Shown here: piece after piece, positions 8,296 through 20,099 of the stretch
How the letters are laid out: each line of letters opens with the position of its first letter
Position numbering within the stretch: position 1 is the first letter of the stretch
NCBI RefSeq assembly: GCF_007990935.1
Contig: NZ_BJXJ01000030.1
Location: 1-51,549 of the forward strand
From: Vibrio sagamiensis NBRC 104589
GTDB taxonomy: Bacteria > Pseudomonadota > Gammaproteobacteria > Enterobacterales > Vibrionaceae
DNA length: 51,549 nucleotides
Reading direction: 5' to 3'
Position numbers and translations under genes: made by a program
Notes under the pieces: model-generated
Seen by the model: only the letters and a program-made list of their open reading frames with translations
What the model was told of the DNA's origin: nothing
The model's database searches: none

Positions 8296-10929
8296 CTAAC
8301 CGGTATTACGCATTCCTGCTGCAATACCTGCGATGGTTACCATCAATGCTTCTTCTAAGTGATTAGAAGGTTGCTCTGTTTGGCGGGTGCGATAGAGAAG
8401 TTCAGCTTGCAGCATATTCAATGGCTCAACATAGATGTTGCGTAGACGAATAGACTCAAGACCCCATGGGTCACGCTGCATGAGGTTCTCATTATTTTCA
8501 ACATTCAACACAGCTTTGATATCCTGCTTCAGTTGCTCGCGTAGGCGTTCACCGAGTGGGAGAAGCGATTCATCTGCAAGGCGTTGATCGTAATAGCGTG
8601 AAATATCGATGTTACACTTAGAATACACCATCTCAAGCATGCCAAGGCGCGTAGAAAAGAATGGCCACTCACGGCACATTTCTTCCAGCAGTGCTTGATG
8701 ACCTTGATTAACGGAATATTGAATCGCTTCCCCTGCACCTAACCATGCAGGTAATACTAATCTATTTTGGCTCCAAGAGAAGATCCAAGGGATTGCTCGC
8801 AGGCTTTCCACACCACCATTTGGGTTACGTTTAGCTGGGCGAGAACCGAGCGGCAGCTTCCCCAATTCTAGTTCCGGAGTCGCTTGACGGAAGTAAGGGA
8901 CAAAATCAGGTTCGTCGCGTACAACTTTTCGGTAGGCTTCACAGCTGACCTGTGAAAGTGCCTCCATTAGTTCACGCCAGCCCTGCTTCGGCTCTGGTGG
9001 CGGTAAAAGGTTGGCTTCTAGAATCGCACTGGCGTAAAGGTTGAAGCTATTAACGGCGACATCTGGTAAACCAAGCTTAAAGCGGATCATTTCACCTTGT
9101 TCGGTAACACGTAGGCCACTCTTCAAACTCTTCGGTGGTTGAGAAAGTAAAGCGGCGTGAGCAGGCGCTCCTCCTCTGCCAATGGTACCCCCACGGCCGT
9201 GGAAGAGTGTCAGTTCAACGCCTTCTTCTTCAGCAACTTTAACCAATGACTCCATGGCATGATATTGTGCCCAGCCAGCCGACATAACTCCCGCATCCTT
9301 GGCTGAATCTGAGTAACCGATCATCACCATTTGATGGTTTTGGATAAAGCCGCGATACAGGTCAATTCCCATGAGTTGTTGGATGACAGATTCTGCATTG
9401 TTTAAATCGTCGAGAGTTTCGAATAGTGGACATACATCCATGCGGTAAGGGCAACCTGCTTCTTGCAGCAGCAAGTGCACCGCAAGTACATCTGAAGCAG
9501 TACGAGCCATTGAAATTACATACGCCCCAAATGCTTCACGCGGTTGGGCAGCAATAATCTTACAGGTATCTAAAACTTCTTTGACCGGCTCAGACGGCTC
9601 CCAGTCCCGGGGAAGAAGAGGGCGCTTGGAGGCAAGCTCATTGGTGAGGAAAGCAACTTTATCTTGCTCACTCCATTGTTCGTAGTCACCAATACCAAGA
9701 TAACGTGTCAGCTCAGAGAGAACATCTGCATGACGTGTGCTCTCCTGACGAATATCAAGGCGTACTAGATGAACACCAAAAGCCTTAACACGGCGTAGAG
9801 TATCTAGAAGGGAGCCATTGGCGATCACCGTCATGCCACATTCGGTAAGCGATTTATAGCACGCGTAAAGTGGTTCCCAAAGTTGTTGGACATTTCTCAG
9901 TGGTGCTTTAACGGCAAGTTGCTGACCATGGATTTTAGCATCTAAAATATCTTTGCTTTCAATAAGCAGAGAACGAAGTTGCTTTAGAATGGCACGGTAC
10001 GGCTCATGCGCATCTTCTCCCGCTAACTGACGGACATTTTCATTGCACACCGTCATCGACAATTCACTGATCAATTCATTAATATCATTAAGGTAGAGAT
10101 CCGCGGCTTTCCAGCGAGAAAGCAGGAGCACTTCACGTGTAATACTGTGGGTGACAAATGGGTTGCCATCACGGTCACCACCCATCCAAGAGGAGAAATG
10201 AACGGGACGAGCATCGATAGGGAGGCCTTCGCCGAGGTAATGTTTTAGGCGATCATTCATTTCACGTAGAAATTCTGGTACGGCTTCCCATAAAGAGTTC
10301 TCGACGACGGCGAAGCCCCACTTAGCCTCATCTAGTGGCGTTGGGCGTTGCTGACGAATAACATCGGAATGCCAGCTTTCTGCGATCAGTTGTTCTAAAC
10401 GACGTTCTGTCTTTTTACGTTCTTTAAAAGAGAGATCGCTGAGTTCTAATTTGGAGAGGCACTCATTAATTTTGACCAGCTTATTGATCATTGTGCGGCG
10501 AGTAATTTCGGTTGGATGCGCGGTGAGAACCAGTTCAATATTGAGATCTTTAACCGCTTGAGCAGTGTCGAGCTTACTCACGTTGTTTTGAACCAGCTTT
10601 GAGAAAAGAGTATTAATAGCGTCTGGTTCGCAGACATGCTCTTCGCAATGACGCGAGATCGTATGATATTGCTCAGCAATATTGGTTAGATTCAGAAATT
10701 GATTAAACGCTCGTGTTACAGGTGTGAGTTGTTCATCTGGTAAGCTTTTAATTTCTTCGATTAAGCTTTCCCTGTCTGCTTTGTTCCCTGCTTGAGCGGA
10801 TTTAGATAATGTACGAATTGTTTCTACTTTTTCGAAAATCTCTTCACCATGGGCATCACGAATCGTATTCCCCAGTAAATGGCCTAGCATGCGTACATTG
10901 CTTTTGAGTGCCGCGTATTTTTCGTTCAT
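8296..10929 (-). CDS. ppc: Phosphoenolpyruvate carboxylase
   Basis: Anaplerotic conversion of PEP and bicarbonate to oxaloacetate in the cytosol. With the start at 10929 the protein is 877 aa (E. coli 883) and begins [12 protein letters not shown] as in the family. This ATG has an AGGCAGGA site a few bases upstream, and the in-frame ATG 6 bp earlier and the codons before it are not conserved. The catalytic histidine is H138 in [18 protein letters not shown] (near 540) and [14 protein letters not shown] (near 575) are the active-site loops. The C-terminus ends MRNTG, matching the family's conserved end. Confidence 0.97.
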   Translation of the reverse strand: MNEKYAALKSNVRMLGHLLGNTIRDAHGEEIFEKVETIRTLSKSAQAGNKADRESLIEEIKSLPDEQLTPVTRAFNQFLNLTNIAEQYHTISRHCEEHVCEPDAINTLFSKLVQNNVSKLDTAQAVKDLNIELVLTAHPTEITRRTMINKLVKINECLSKLELSDLSFKERKKTERRLEQLIAESWHSDVIRQQRPTPLDEAKWGFAVVENSLWEAVPEFLREMNDRLKHYLGEGLPIDARPVHFSSWMGGDRDGNPFVTHSITREVLLLSRWKAADLYLNDINELISELSMTVCNENVRQLAGEDAHEPYRAILKQLRSLLIESKDILDAKIHGQQLAVKAPLRNVQQLWEPLYACYKSLTECGMTVIANGSLLDTLRRVKAFGVHLVRLDIRQESTRHADVLSELTRYLGIGDYEQWSEQDKVAFLTNELASKRPLLPRDWEPSEPVKEVLDTCKIIAAQPREAFGAYVISMARTASDVLAVHLLLQEAGCPYRMDVCPLFETLDDLNNAESVIQQLMGIDLYRGFIQNHQMVMIGYSDSAKDAGVMSAGWAQYHAMESLVKVAEEEGVELTLFHGRGGTIGRGGAPAHAALLSQPPKSLKSGLRVTEQGEMIRFKLGLPDVAVNSFNLYASAILEANLLPPPEPKQGWRELMEALSQVSCEAYRKVVRDEPDFVPYFRQATPELELGKLPLGSRPAKRNPNGGVESLRAIPWIFSWSQNRLVLPAWLGAGEAIQYSVNQGHQALLEEMCREWPFFSTRLGMLEMVYSKCNIDISRYYDQRLADESLLPLGERLREQLKQDIKAVLNVENNENLMQRDPWGLESIRLRNIYVEPLNMLQAELLYRTRQTEQPSNHLEEALMVTIAGIAAGMRNTG

Positions 10930-11263
10930 CGTCATCCTGCCTCGTAAAAAAACTACATTCATATTCCTTGTTAAGATTCCAATTTAGCGAAAATCAGCGG
11001 CGATAGTCAAATAAAGCCGATTAAGTGAACCATGAATCTGCAATTCTTCTGATTTAGAGCAAATCCGGTTAGTGATTTGAAAAGGAAAATGAAATTTAAT
11101 TACAAATTAGCCAGTGAAATTTGAGGTGAGTTGAGATCGGGGGAGGGTAAATCGTTTTACGTTTGTTAAGGCGTATTTGCTCACAATAACTGGGCAACAC
11201 ACCTTTCCTTACTTAAAACGATTTTATCTTGAACATAACTTAGCCACGAAAGAGTAGCAGGCT
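10930..11263. other. Gap between ppc and argE
   Basis: No gene seen. It should hold the ppc promoter (minus strand) and the argE 3' end. A 9-bp perfect inverted repeat, ATCGTTTTA at 11151-11159 and TAAAACGAT at 11214-11222, spans 72 bp and could fold in the argE transcript. No clear U-tract terminator is visible. Confidence 0.5.
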
Positions 11264-12400
11264 CTAATGACAATATTTGATCATCGCACGGGACAAAATA
11301 TCGATGGTGGGATTGATAAAATCTAGCGACAAGAACTCATCAGGTTGATGTGCTTGCTCAATCGATCCTGGGCCCAGTACAAGAGTAGGGCATAAGGTCT
11401 GTAAGAATGGAGCTTCTGTACAGTAGTTGACGGTTTCTGAGCGGGTTTGACATATTTCTTCGATGCCATTGATAAAAGGGTGTTCATGATGACATTCGTA
11501 GCCCGGGATCGGTTCATGCAGCGGGAGGATTTCAATTCTGCCCGGCCACTTCGATTCAACTTCTTTTAAAGCACCACGTAGCATGTTGTCTAAGCCATCG
11601 AGGCTAATTCCTGGTAGAGGGCGCACATCGTAATGCAGCTCACAGCATCCACAAATACGGTTAGCGCTATCTCCCCCATGTATGTGACCTAAGTTAAGCG
11701 TTGGGCTTGGAATGGCAAAACCTGGGTGGTGGTATTCTTTCACCAGCTTATCGCGTAATTGCATCATGGCAAACATCACTTCATGCATTATTTCTATTGC
11801 GTTTACGCCAAGCGCAGGATCAGAAGAATGACCAGATTTACCTGTCACGCGTATGGCGTTTGCGACATGCCCTTTATGACCTCGAATCGGAACAAGGCTG
11901 GTAGGTTCTCCAATGATGCAATAATCCGGTTTAAACGGTGCGTGCTCAGTAAAATGACGAGCACCTAGCATCGTGGTTTCTTCATCGCAGGTGGCCAAAA
12001 CATAAAGAGGTTTAGTTTGCTTACTCCAGTCGAGTTGCTTTACTGCTTGATAAATAAACGCAAAGAAGCCTTTCATATCCGCAGTACCCAAGCCGTAAAA
12101 GCGGTTGTCTTTCTTGGTCAGCTTATGCGGATCAAAACTCCAGCGCCCTTCATCAAATGGCACTGTGTCGCTGTGCCCAGCTAGGAGCAACCCACCTTCA
12201 CCTGTTCCTAGGCGTGCGATCATATTGTGTTTGCCTGGCGCTACTTCGATCACATCGACAAAAAAACCAAGATCTTTGAACCAAGAAGCCAGCTTCTCGA
12301 TCACTTTTGCATTGCCTTGATCCCAGCTTGGATCGGTTGAGCTGATCGATGAAGTGCTAATAAGGCCTTCATAGACTTCGAGAAAAGTAGGTAATTGCAT
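11264..12400 (-). CDS. argE: Acetylornithine deacetylase
   Basis: Zinc/cobalt hydrolase (M20 family) that releases acetate from N-acetylornithine to give ornithine, the linear route of arginine synthesis. 378 aa. Metal ligands are visible as H76 and D78 in [11 protein letters not shown]108 in GLGTADMKG and E140/E141 in CDEETTM. It is divergent from argCBG, and the 142-bp region between the two start codons contains ARG boxes, so it should be repressed by ArgR. Confidence 0.96.
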   Translation of the reverse strand: MQLPTFLEVYEGLISTSSISSTDPSWDQGNAKVIEKLASWFKDLGFFVDVIEVAPGKHNMIARLGTGEGGLLLAGHSDTVPFDEGRWSFDPHKLTKKDNRFYGLGTADMKGFFAFIYQAVKQLDWSKQTKPLYVLATCDEETTMLGARHFTEHAPFKPDYCIIGEPTSLVPIRGHKGHVANAIRVTGKSGHSSDPALGVNAIEIMHEVMFAMMQLRDKLVKEYHHPGFAIPSPTLNLGHIHGGDSANRICGCCELHYDVRPLPGISLDGLDNMLRGALKEVESKWPGRIEILPLHEPIPGYECHHEHPFINGIEEICQTRSETVNYCTEAPFLQTLCPTLVLGPGSIEQAHQPDEFLSLDFINPTIDILSRAMIKYCH

Positions 12401-12445
12401 AGGTTATCTCATTCTCCTATTGACAGACTGATGATGAAAATGTAA

Positions 12446-12484
12446 AACACATAATAAATCAATTTGAATGAATAAAAAATCAAA
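12446..12484. promoter_or_regulatory. ARG-box pair in the argE-argC divergent region
   Basis: Two 18-bp boxes separated by the canonical 3 bp. The box at 12467-12484 has TGAAT-AAAA-AATCA, 9 of 10 to the TGAAT-N4-ATTCA core. The one at 12446-12463 is weaker (6 of 10). This is the ArgR hexamer arrangement; binding is inferred. Confidence 0.75.
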
Positions 12485-12542
12485 TTAAGATTTAATTTAT
12501 AGATTAATAATCATTTTTGCTTAAGTGAATGGATATCAAAGC

Positions 12543-13547
12543 ATGCTAAAAACCACGATAATTGGAGCCAGCGGGTACACGGGTGCAGAATTGGCTTTGA
12601 TGGTCAACCAACATCCACATCTCTCTCTTGCTGGACTGTATGTTTCAGCAAATAGCGCAGATGCCAACAAGAATATTGCCCAATTACACGGTAAACTTAA
12701 GGGCGTGATTGATCAACCTGTCCTCCCCTTAACTGACTTACAACAAGTCGCCAATGAGGCCGATGTCATTTTCCTTGCGACGGCTCATGAAGTGAGTCAC
12801 GACTTAGCGCCCACCTTGTTACAAGCAGGTTGCCAAGTGTTCGATTTATCTGGTGCATTTCGGGTTAAAAGCGCAGATTTTTATCGTGAGTTTTATGGGT
12901 TTGAACATCAGTACCACAATTGGTTGGATAAATCAGTCTATGGGTTAGCAGAATGGAACTCAGTCGCGATAAAAACTTCGCCACTGGTTGCCGTTGCAGG
13001 CTGTTATCCGACTGCATCACAATTAGCCATCAAGCCTCTTCTTGAAGCAGGCTTAATTGACACTTGCCAATGGCCAATCATCAATGCGGTGAGTGGTGTT
13101 TCAGGAGCAGGCCGAAAAGCATCGATGACCAATAGTTTTTGTGAGGTAAGTTTGCAGCCTTACGGTGTGTTCCATCATCGTCATCAACCAGAAATTGCTC
13201 AACATTTAGGTTGCGATGTGATTTTTACGCCGCACTTAGGCAATTTTAAGCGCGGTATTCTTGCCACGATCACGATGAAGTTGGCGCAAGGTGTGACGGA
13301 AACACAAGTGGCGCAAGTGTTTGAACAAGCTTACCAAGGCAAGCCAGCGGTTCGTCTTAAAGGTGATGGTATGCCACGTATTCAGGATGTCGAAAATACC
13401 CCTTTCTGTGATATCGGCTGGAAGGTACAAGGCGAACACATCATTGTGATTTCGGCAATCGACAACCTACTTAAAGGTGCATCGAGTCAAGCGATGCAAT
13501 GTCTCAATATTCATTACGGTTACCCAGAACTGACAGCGTTGCTGTAG
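12543..13547 (+). CDS. argC: N-acetyl-gamma-glutamyl-phosphate reductase
   Basis: NADPH-dependent reduction of N-acetylglutamyl phosphate to the semialdehyde, third step of arginine synthesis. 334 aa, identical in length to E. coli Arg[11 protein letters not shown] (residues 8-17) is the nucleotide-binding loop and C154 in VAGCYPT is the catalytic cysteine. A GTG 18 bp upstream is in frame but the family starts MLxT, so ATG 12543 is preferred, although its ribosome site is weak. First gene of argCBG. Confidence 0.96.
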   Translation: MLKTTIIGASGYTGAELALMVNQHPHLSLAGLYVSANSADANKNIAQLHGKLKGVIDQPVLPLTDLQQVANEADVIFLATAHEVSHDLAPTLLQAGCQVFDLSGAFRVKSADFYREFYGFEHQYHNWLDKSVYGLAEWNSVAIKTSPLVAVAGCYPTASQLAIKPLLEAGLIDTCQWPIINAVSGVSGAGRKASMTNSFCEVSLQPYGVFHHRHQPEIAQHLGCDVIFTPHLGNFKRGILATITMKLAQGVTETQVAQVFEQAYQGKPAVRLKGDGMPRIQDVENTPFCDIGWKVQGEHIIVISAIDNLLKGASSQAMQCLNIHYGYPELTALL

Positions 13548-13568
13548 TCATTGAGAGAGGGAAATGCG

Positions 13569-14360
13569 ATGACGCAAACCAATCAAGCTCCTTTAGTCAT
13601 AAAACTTGGCGGTGCTGCACTGTCTTGTTCTCAAACCTTAAGTCAGTTGTTTACTGCTATTGCGGCTTACCAAAAATCGGTCCAACGACACATCGTGTTG
13701 GTGCATGGAGGTGGCTATCTTGTGGATGATTTGATGGCCAAGCTTGAACTAAAAACGGAAAAAATAAACGGCTTACGCGTCACGCCTTATGAGCAAATTC
13801 CTGTTATCGCAGGGGCACTGGCCGGAACCGCAAACAAGTTATTGCAAGGTCAAGCAATCGCTAATGGCCTGAATACGGTTGGACTGAGTTTGGCAGATGG
13901 TGGGCTGTGTCATGTCGAAGAATTTGATCCTGTATGGGGTGCGGTTGGGAAAGCATTACCTGGCAATTCGAGTTTGCTACAAAGCATTCTAAAAGTCGGT
14001 GCGTTACCAATCATCAGCTCAATTGGTCTGACTGAAAAAGGTCAAATGATGAACGTCAATGCCGATCAGGCAGCAGTGGCAGTGGCGGGTGCTTTAGACG
14101 CAAATCTGGTTTTTCTTTCCGATGTCACTGGGGTTCTCGATGGAAAAGGACATTTGATCCCCAGTTTATCGGATCAAGAAGCGCAAGATTTGATCGAAGG
14201 GAAAGTGATCACCGACGGAATGATCGTCAAGGTGAGATCCGCTTTAGAAGCGGCGAAGGATCTTGGTCGCGTAGTCGAAGTTGCAAGCTGGCGATCCCCA
14301 GAAAAACTCACTCGATTGTTGTCTGGAGAAAGAATTGGAACTCAGTTTCTACCTCAATAA
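13569..14360 (+). CDS. argB: N-acetylglutamate kinase
   Basis: Phosphorylates N-acetylglutamate, the second step of arginine synthesis. 263 aa from ATG 13569, which has an AGAGGG site 8 bp upstream; a TTG 18 bp earlier is less likely. Amino-acid-kinase fold motifs: IKLGGAAL near residue 12, [10 protein letters not shown] near 45, NVNADQAA near 165. The compact form without the N-terminal helix of arginine-inhibited kinases fits the linear pathway, where feedback acts on the acetyltransferase. It starts 21 bp after argC. Confidence 0.95.
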   Translation: MTQTNQAPLVIKLGGAALSCSQTLSQLFTAIAAYQKSVQRHIVLVHGGGYLVDDLMAKLELKTEKINGLRVTPYEQIPVIAGALAGTANKLLQGQAIANGLNTVGLSLADGGLCHVEEFDPVWGAVGKALPGNSSLLQSILKVGALPIISSIGLTEKGQMMNVNADQAAVAVAGALDANLVFLSDVTGVLDGKGHLIPSLSDQEAQDLIEGKVITDGMIVKVRSALEAAKDLGRVVEVASWRSPEKLTRLLSGERIGTQFLPQ

Positions 14361-14387
14361 AAAGCGGCTTCGACTTGCTGAAACACG

Positions 14388-14408
14388 GCATTTTGAGGTG
14401 ACTGGGTA
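14388..14408 (+). repeat. Dispersed intergenic repeat, copy 3 (single arm)
   Basis: GCATTTTGAGGTGACTGGGT lies in the 119-bp argB-argG gap and matches the repeat core with a few changes. No partner arm is clear. Confidence 0.4.
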
Positions 14409-14479
14409 GAACATATTAAATATTAGGAAGTAATTGGCACTGACCGCCAAGTGCAGCGCCAGTAAGTTTGGAGAAGAAA

Positions 14480-15694
14480 ATGAGCAAAGTGAATGTAAAT
14501 AAAGTAGTTGTCGCATACTCAGGTGGTCTCGATACTTCAGTGATTATTCCGTGGTTAAAAGAGAATTATGATTGTGAAGTGGTTGCGTTTGTCGCTGATG
14601 TTGGTCAAGGCGCCGAGGAGCTTGAAGGGATTGAAGCTAAAGCGAAGGCTTCGGGAGCTTCGGAGTGTTACATCGCAGACCTGAAAGAAGAAATGGTTGC
14701 GGAATACATTTTCCCGACACTAAAAACCGGTGCTTACTATGAAGGTAAATACCTACTAGGTACATCAATGGCCCGTCCAATTATTGCCAAAGCTCAAGTT
14801 GAAGTCGCACGTAAAGTAGGCGCTGATGCACTGTGTCATGGCTGTACAGGTAAGGGTAACGACCAAGTTCGTTTTGAAGGTGCATTTGCAGCACTAGCAC
14901 CGGACCTACATGTGATTGCACCATGGCGTGAATGGGATCTTGTCAGCCGTGAAGAGTGTCTTGATTACCTTGCTGAGCGTAACATTCCTTGTTCTGCTTC
15001 TTTGACCAAGATCTATTCACGCGATGCAAACGCATGGCATATTTCAACAGAAGGTGGCGTACTTGAAGATACATGGAATGCACCCAACGAAGATTGCTGG
15101 GTTTGGACGGTCGATCCTGAGCAAGCACCTGATGAAGCAGAATATGTCACTTTAAAAGTTTCTAAAGGTGAAGTGGTTGAGGTTGATGGGGAAGCCATGA
15201 CGCCTTATAACGCACTTATTTATCTCAATGAAAAGGGCTCGAAGCACGGTGTTGGACGTATCGACATTGTAGAAAATCGCTTGGTTGGAATGAAGTCTCG
15301 TGGCTGCTATGAAACACCTGGTGGCACCATCATGATGGAAGCATTGCGTGCCGTTGAACAGCTTGTTCTTGATAAGTCATCATTTGAATTTCGCGAGGAG
15401 TTAGGCCTTAAAGCTTCCCATCTTGTTTACGATGGTCGTTGGTTCACACCGTTATGTAAATCGATTCTTGCAGCTTCAGAGGAGCTGGCACAAGATGTTA
15501 ATGGTGAAGTCGTGATTAAGCTTTACAAGGGGCAAGCGACAGTGACACAAAAACGTTCTGATAATAGCTTGTATTCTGAAGAGTTTGCAACGTTTGGTGA
15601 AGATGAAGTATACGATCAAAGTCATGCTGGTGGCTTTATTCGTCTGTATTCACTATCAAGCCGGATTAGAGCTTTGAATAGTCAGAAAAAGTAA
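14480..15694 (+). CDS. argG: Argininosuccinate synthase
   Basis: ATP-dependent joining of citrulline and aspartate to form argininosuccinate. 404 aa from ATG 14480 (GGAGAAG site just upstream); a TTG 12 bp earlier is in frame but unlikely. The ATP loop [12 protein letters not shown] is near residues 9-20 and [13 protein letters not shown] near 116. Third gene of argCBG and followed by a terminator, so argH downstream needs its own promoter. Confidence 0.97.
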   Translation: MSKVNVNKVVVAYSGGLDTSVIIPWLKENYDCEVVAFVADVGQGAEELEGIEAKAKASGASECYIADLKEEMVAEYIFPTLKTGAYYEGKYLLGTSMARPIIAKAQVEVARKVGADALCHGCTGKGNDQVRFEGAFAALAPDLHVIAPWREWDLVSREECLDYLAERNIPCSASLTKIYSRDANAWHISTEGGVLEDTWNAPNEDCWVWTVDPEQAPDEAEYVTLKVSKGEVVEVDGEAMTPYNALIYLNEKGSKHGVGRIDIVENRLVGMKSRGCYETPGGTIMMEALRAVEQLVLDKSSFEFREELGLKASHLVYDGRWFTPLCKSILAASEELAQDVNGEVVIKLYKGQATVTQKRSDNSLYSEEFATFGEDEVYDQSHAGGFIRLYSLSSRIRALNSQKK

Positions 15695-15740
15695 CGGGTC
15701 AAGCTAGGAGGTTAACTAGCTCTCCCAATTAAAGAAAAAT

Positions 15741-15774
15741 AAGACTTGTGAGCGATTAACAGGTCTTTTTTTTG
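15741..15774 (+). terminator. Terminator of argCBG
   Basis: 8-bp stem AGACTTGT / ACAGGTCT with one G-U pair, followed by eight T residues. A second small inverted repeat, AGCTAG / CTAGCT, lies just before it (15703-15722). Confidence 0.8.
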
Positions 15775-15795
15775 TAAGTAGTTACTCAACCTTTA

Positions 15796-15834
15796 ATTGA
15801 ATAAATATGCCAAAATTATGAATTAATACTTTAT
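15796..15834. promoter_or_regulatory. ARG-box pair upstream of argH
   Basis: Two boxes with the canonical 3-bp spacer: 15796-15813 with TGAAT-AAAT-ATGCC (8 of 10 to the core) and 15817-15834 with TGAAT-TAAT-ACTTT (7 of 10). They sit about 135 bp upstream of argH and just after the argG terminator, supporting a separate ArgR-controlled argH promoter. Confidence 0.7.
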
Positions 15835-15914
15835 TTTTGCATGAAGTTATCGTAACTTAGATTGATAACAACAAGTAAGCACAGGCCAGCTGTTGGTTAG
15901 TGAATACAAAATGA

Positions 15915-17843
<1,929 letters not shown>

Positions 17844-17907
17844 ATTGACCGTAACAATGAAAGCTGTGGTATAGATTTATTGTATTTAAGAAATTGAAAA
17901 AAAATCT

Positions 17908-17934
17908 GGAACTTTTACGAAAGTGCCGAGTCTA
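17908..17934 (+). promoter_or_regulatory. Sigma-E promoter of the MicV-like sRNA
   Basis: GGAACTT (17908-17914) and GTCTA (17930-17934) are separated by 15 bases, matching the GGAACTT-N15/16-GTCTAA pattern of RpoE promoters. The predicted start is near 17941-17943. Confidence 0.8.
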
Positions 17935-17941
17935 CTTAAAT

Positions 17942-18007
17942 ACCACTGCTTTTTCTTAGAAGAATCTAAGAAGGCCCCAAGACTATAATTGGTCTTGGGG
18001 CTTTTTT
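17942..18007 (+). ncRNA. micV: MicV-like sigma-E-dependent sRNA
   Basis: A transcript of about 66 nt would begin ACCACTGCTTTTTCTT. This almost repeats the 5' seed of enterobacterial RybB (GCCACUGCUUUUCUUU), a seed known to be shared by V. cholerae MicV and used to repress outer-membrane protein mRNAs with Hfq. It is followed by a small hairpin (TTCTTAGA / TCTAAGAA, 17953-17972) and a strong terminator (17971-18007). The sigma-E promoter, seed and terminator are seen in the sequence; the name rests on my recollection of the family and is not a database match. Confidence 0.78.
17971..18007 (+). terminator. Terminator of the sRNA (and of argH read-through)
   Basis: 10-bp perfect stem GCCCCAAGAC / GTCTTGGGGC with an 8-base loop, followed by six T residues. 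Confidence 0.93.
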
Positions 18008-18203
18008 CTTTTGCTTACCTTCCCAGATTTTAAGTCTCTTCTCTTCTTTTTTCTTATTCTTCTTGTTTCTTTTTGTTTCAGTTATTGGGCGGAATATGTG
18101 CAGCGCTTTGGCTGATAAAGTCAAAAATGCAAAATTAGCTTAGTGAGTAAGAGAGGTGATTCAACTCGTGTAAGGTGTTCTTCATTTAAGGTGAGGAAAA
18201 AGT

Positions 18204-18308
18204 ATGTCAGTTGAACTTAAAGTTGCACTTGGCTTCGCGGGTGGTTTTTTTGTGATTGGATTGGCCGCGATCGTTATGGTCAGCCGCTATGCAATGATTG
18301 CTGCATAA
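18204..18308 (+). CDS. 34-aa predicted single-pass membrane peptide
   Basis: Not recognised. The peptide runs from MSVELKVALGF to SRYAMIAA and has one hydrophobic segment (about residues 8-26, rich in G, F, V, I and A) ending in MVSRY. The start is convincing because AAGGTGAGGA lies 7 bases upstream of the ATG. It stands alone between the MicV-like sRNA and the convergent flavoprotein gene. A single-TM protein of this size could be a regulator or subunit of a membrane complex, but nothing in the sequence says which. Promoter not identified. Confidence 0.65.
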   Translation: MSVELKVALGFAGGFFVIGLAAIVMVSRYAMIAA

Positions 18309-18340
18309 TATTTTTTACAAGTAGCTGATATAAAAAGTAA

Positions 18341-18370
18341 TCTCAGGGTGCTTTGAAGGTCATCCTGAGA
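18341..18370. terminator. Hairpin after the small membrane gene
   Basis: 10-bp stem TCTCAGGGTG / CATCCTGAGA with one G-U pair. No U-tract follows, so it may be a weak terminator or an RNA-stabilising hairpin. Confidence 0.45.
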
Positions 18371-18388
18371 AAGCTTGGATATATAGAA

Positions 18389-18422
18389 AATGCCTCATCT
18401 GTTATTGAAATGATGAGGCATT
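18389..18422. terminator. Terminator hairpin for the flavoprotein gene
   Basis: 11-bp perfect stem AATGCCTCATC / GATGAGGCATT. On the minus strand it is followed by TTTTCTATAT, so it likely ends the lpd-like gene whose stop is at 18480. Confidence 0.7.
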
Positions 18423-18467
18423 ATTGTTCTAAACTGTGATTGTTCTAAAACGTGATTGTCTTAAACC
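18423..18467. repeat. 16-bp tandem repeat, nearly three copies
   Basis: Units ATTGTTCTAAACTGTG, ATTGTTCTAAAACGTG and ATTGTCTTAAACC lie head to tail between the hairpin and the end of the flavoprotein gene. Confidence 0.75.
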
Positions 18468-18479
18468 ATTGCTGTACGG

Positions 18480-19952
18480 TTAACAGCCAGGTCCACAGTC
18501 AAGACAATGTTTGATCATTTCAGGGCCTAAATTGAGTTTGGCATTTAGATCACGCAGTGCGGTTCTTACTCCTTCCTCGATAACGGGATGGTAGAACGGC
18601 ATATCTAACATTTCTGAAACCGTCATCTTGTTTTGATGTGCCCAAGCGAGTAGGTGGGCCAAGTGTTCGGCATCAGGACCGATCATTTCTGCGCCAAGGA
18701 AACGTCCTGTTCCTTGCTCACCATAGACATGTAACAGTCCTTTATTACGTAGCATGACTCGCGAACGGCCTTGATTTTCAAACGAGACCTCACCTGTTTC
18801 AAAGCACCCACATGTTCCCAAGCGTTGTTGTATTTGTCTGAAGGTTTCACCCACCATCGCAATTTGTGGGTCAGAGAAAACGGCTGAAATATGTGAGCGA
18901 CGAAGTCCTTGCTTAATCTCTGGGAAACGTCCTGCATTATCACCAGCAATTCGAGCCTGATCGGCAGCTTCATGTAGCAGCGGTATTTGGTTACTGGCAT
19001 CTCCAGCAATGAATATACTTTCAACTGAAGTCTGTAGAGTATGGTAATCGGCTTTTGGAACACCTCTGTCATCGAGTTCAAGATGCGTATTTTCTATTGT
19101 TAGATTATCAACATTTGGTCGACGACCTGTTGCTGCCAACACATAATCGGCGATAAATGTCTCTAATTCACCTTGATGGTTGATGAATTGGATCTCAACG
19201 TGATCATCACTGTTTCCATCTAATGAGGGTATGCGCTTCATGCTTTCGATGTTGACATTGGCATCAAGATAAAACTCGTCTTGAAAGGCTTTTTCTGCAT
19301 AGTTCATCACTTCAGGATCTGTCAACGGACCCACTTGCCCACCAAGACCAAATAGTTTGACTTCAACGCCTAAACGATGCAGAGCTTGGCCTAACTCAAG
19401 ACCAATAACACCAGGGCCAAATACGGCGACAGCGCGAGGTAGGTCGTTCCAATCGAACACATCGTCATTGATCACTAATCGATCGCCTAACTCATTCCAA
19501 GCTGCCGGATAGGCCGGTCTCGATCCTGTGGCAATAACAATACGCTTTGCGTGGATCGTGGTGTGATCATCAACTAACAATGTATGGTCATCGATAAATT
19601 TTGCGTATCCAGAAACTTTGTCTTGCGCTGGGATTTCATCGACACCTTCCAAAACGAAGCCAACAAAGCGATCACGCTCACTTTTAACTCGAGCCATCAC
19701 TTCTTGTCCATTAATGAGGGTTTTACCTTGTGGATGGACACCAAAGCCGGGTGCTTTTTCTATTTGATGAACGCTTTCTGCTGCTGCAATTAACAGTTTT
19801 GAAGGCATACAGCCAACGCGAGCACAGGTTGTGCCATAAGGGCCACCTTCAATCATTACAACATGATCAGTATGAGCTTTTGCTGCTCTGTAAGCGCCAA
19901 GACCGGCAGTGCCACCACCAATAATGGCGACATCGACATTTAATGTTTTCAT
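18480..19952 (-). CDS. Dihydrolipoamide dehydrogenase-like flavoprotein disulfide reductase
   Basis: FAD- and NAD(P)-binding pyridine-nucleotide disulfide oxidoreductase, 490 aa. The FAD loop AIIGGGTAGLGAYRAA is near residues 9-24. The redox pair is C43 and C48 in CARVGCMPSK, which lacks the more usual C-x4-C context of LpdA (CLNVGCIPSK) and suggests another substrate. An ATGRRPN segment, a second FAD motif (FIAGDAS) and the C-terminal interface HP-x-IEEG (FYHPVIEEG) are present. The C-terminus ends in a cysteine cluster, CLDCGPGC. It lies 147 bp downstream of the Prx-Grx gene, not beside a 2-oxoacid dehydrogenase, so a role in thiol or peroxide reduction is inferred rather than an E3 role. 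Confidence 0.85.
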   Translation of the reverse strand: MKTLNVDVAIIGGGTAGLGAYRAAKAHTDHVVMIEGGPYGTTCARVGCMPSKLLIAAAESVHQIEKAPGFGVHPQGKTLINGQEVMARVKSERDRFVGFVLEGVDEIPAQDKVSGYAKFIDDHTLLVDDHTTIHAKRIVIATGSRPAYPAAWNELGDRLVINDDVFDWNDLPRAVAVFGPGVIGLELGQALHRLGVEVKLFGLGGQVGPLTDPEVMNYAEKAFQDEFYLDANVNIESMKRIPSLDGNSDDHVEIQFINHQGELETFIADYVLAATGRRPNVDNLTIENTHLELDDRGVPKADYHTLQTSVESIFIAGDASNQIPLLHEAADQARIAGDNAGRFPEIKQGLRRSHISAVFSDPQIAMVGETFRQIQQRLGTCGCFETGEVSFENQGRSRVMLRNKGLLHVYGEQGTGRFLGAEMIGPDAEHLAHLLAWAHQNKMTVSEMLDMPFYHPVIEEGVRTALRDLNAKLNLGPEMIKHCLDCGPGC

Positions 19953-20099
19953 AATAAACTCTCACTTTATGGCCAAACCGCGTTATCGCTTAGTTTGGAA
20001 GTCGTTATTTTTAATCGGGTCGAAAGTCTTTGGTGATGACATCGTAAGACTTGTATTTTGGGGTGCCTCCTGACGTTTGTGACAGGAGGCGAGATATTA

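Noticed and set aside
11161..11175. GTTAAGGCG stretch resembling an integron attC end
   Set aside because: The R-box spacing is wrong (extra T in GCCTTAAC) and no full attC fold or integron cassette is nearby.
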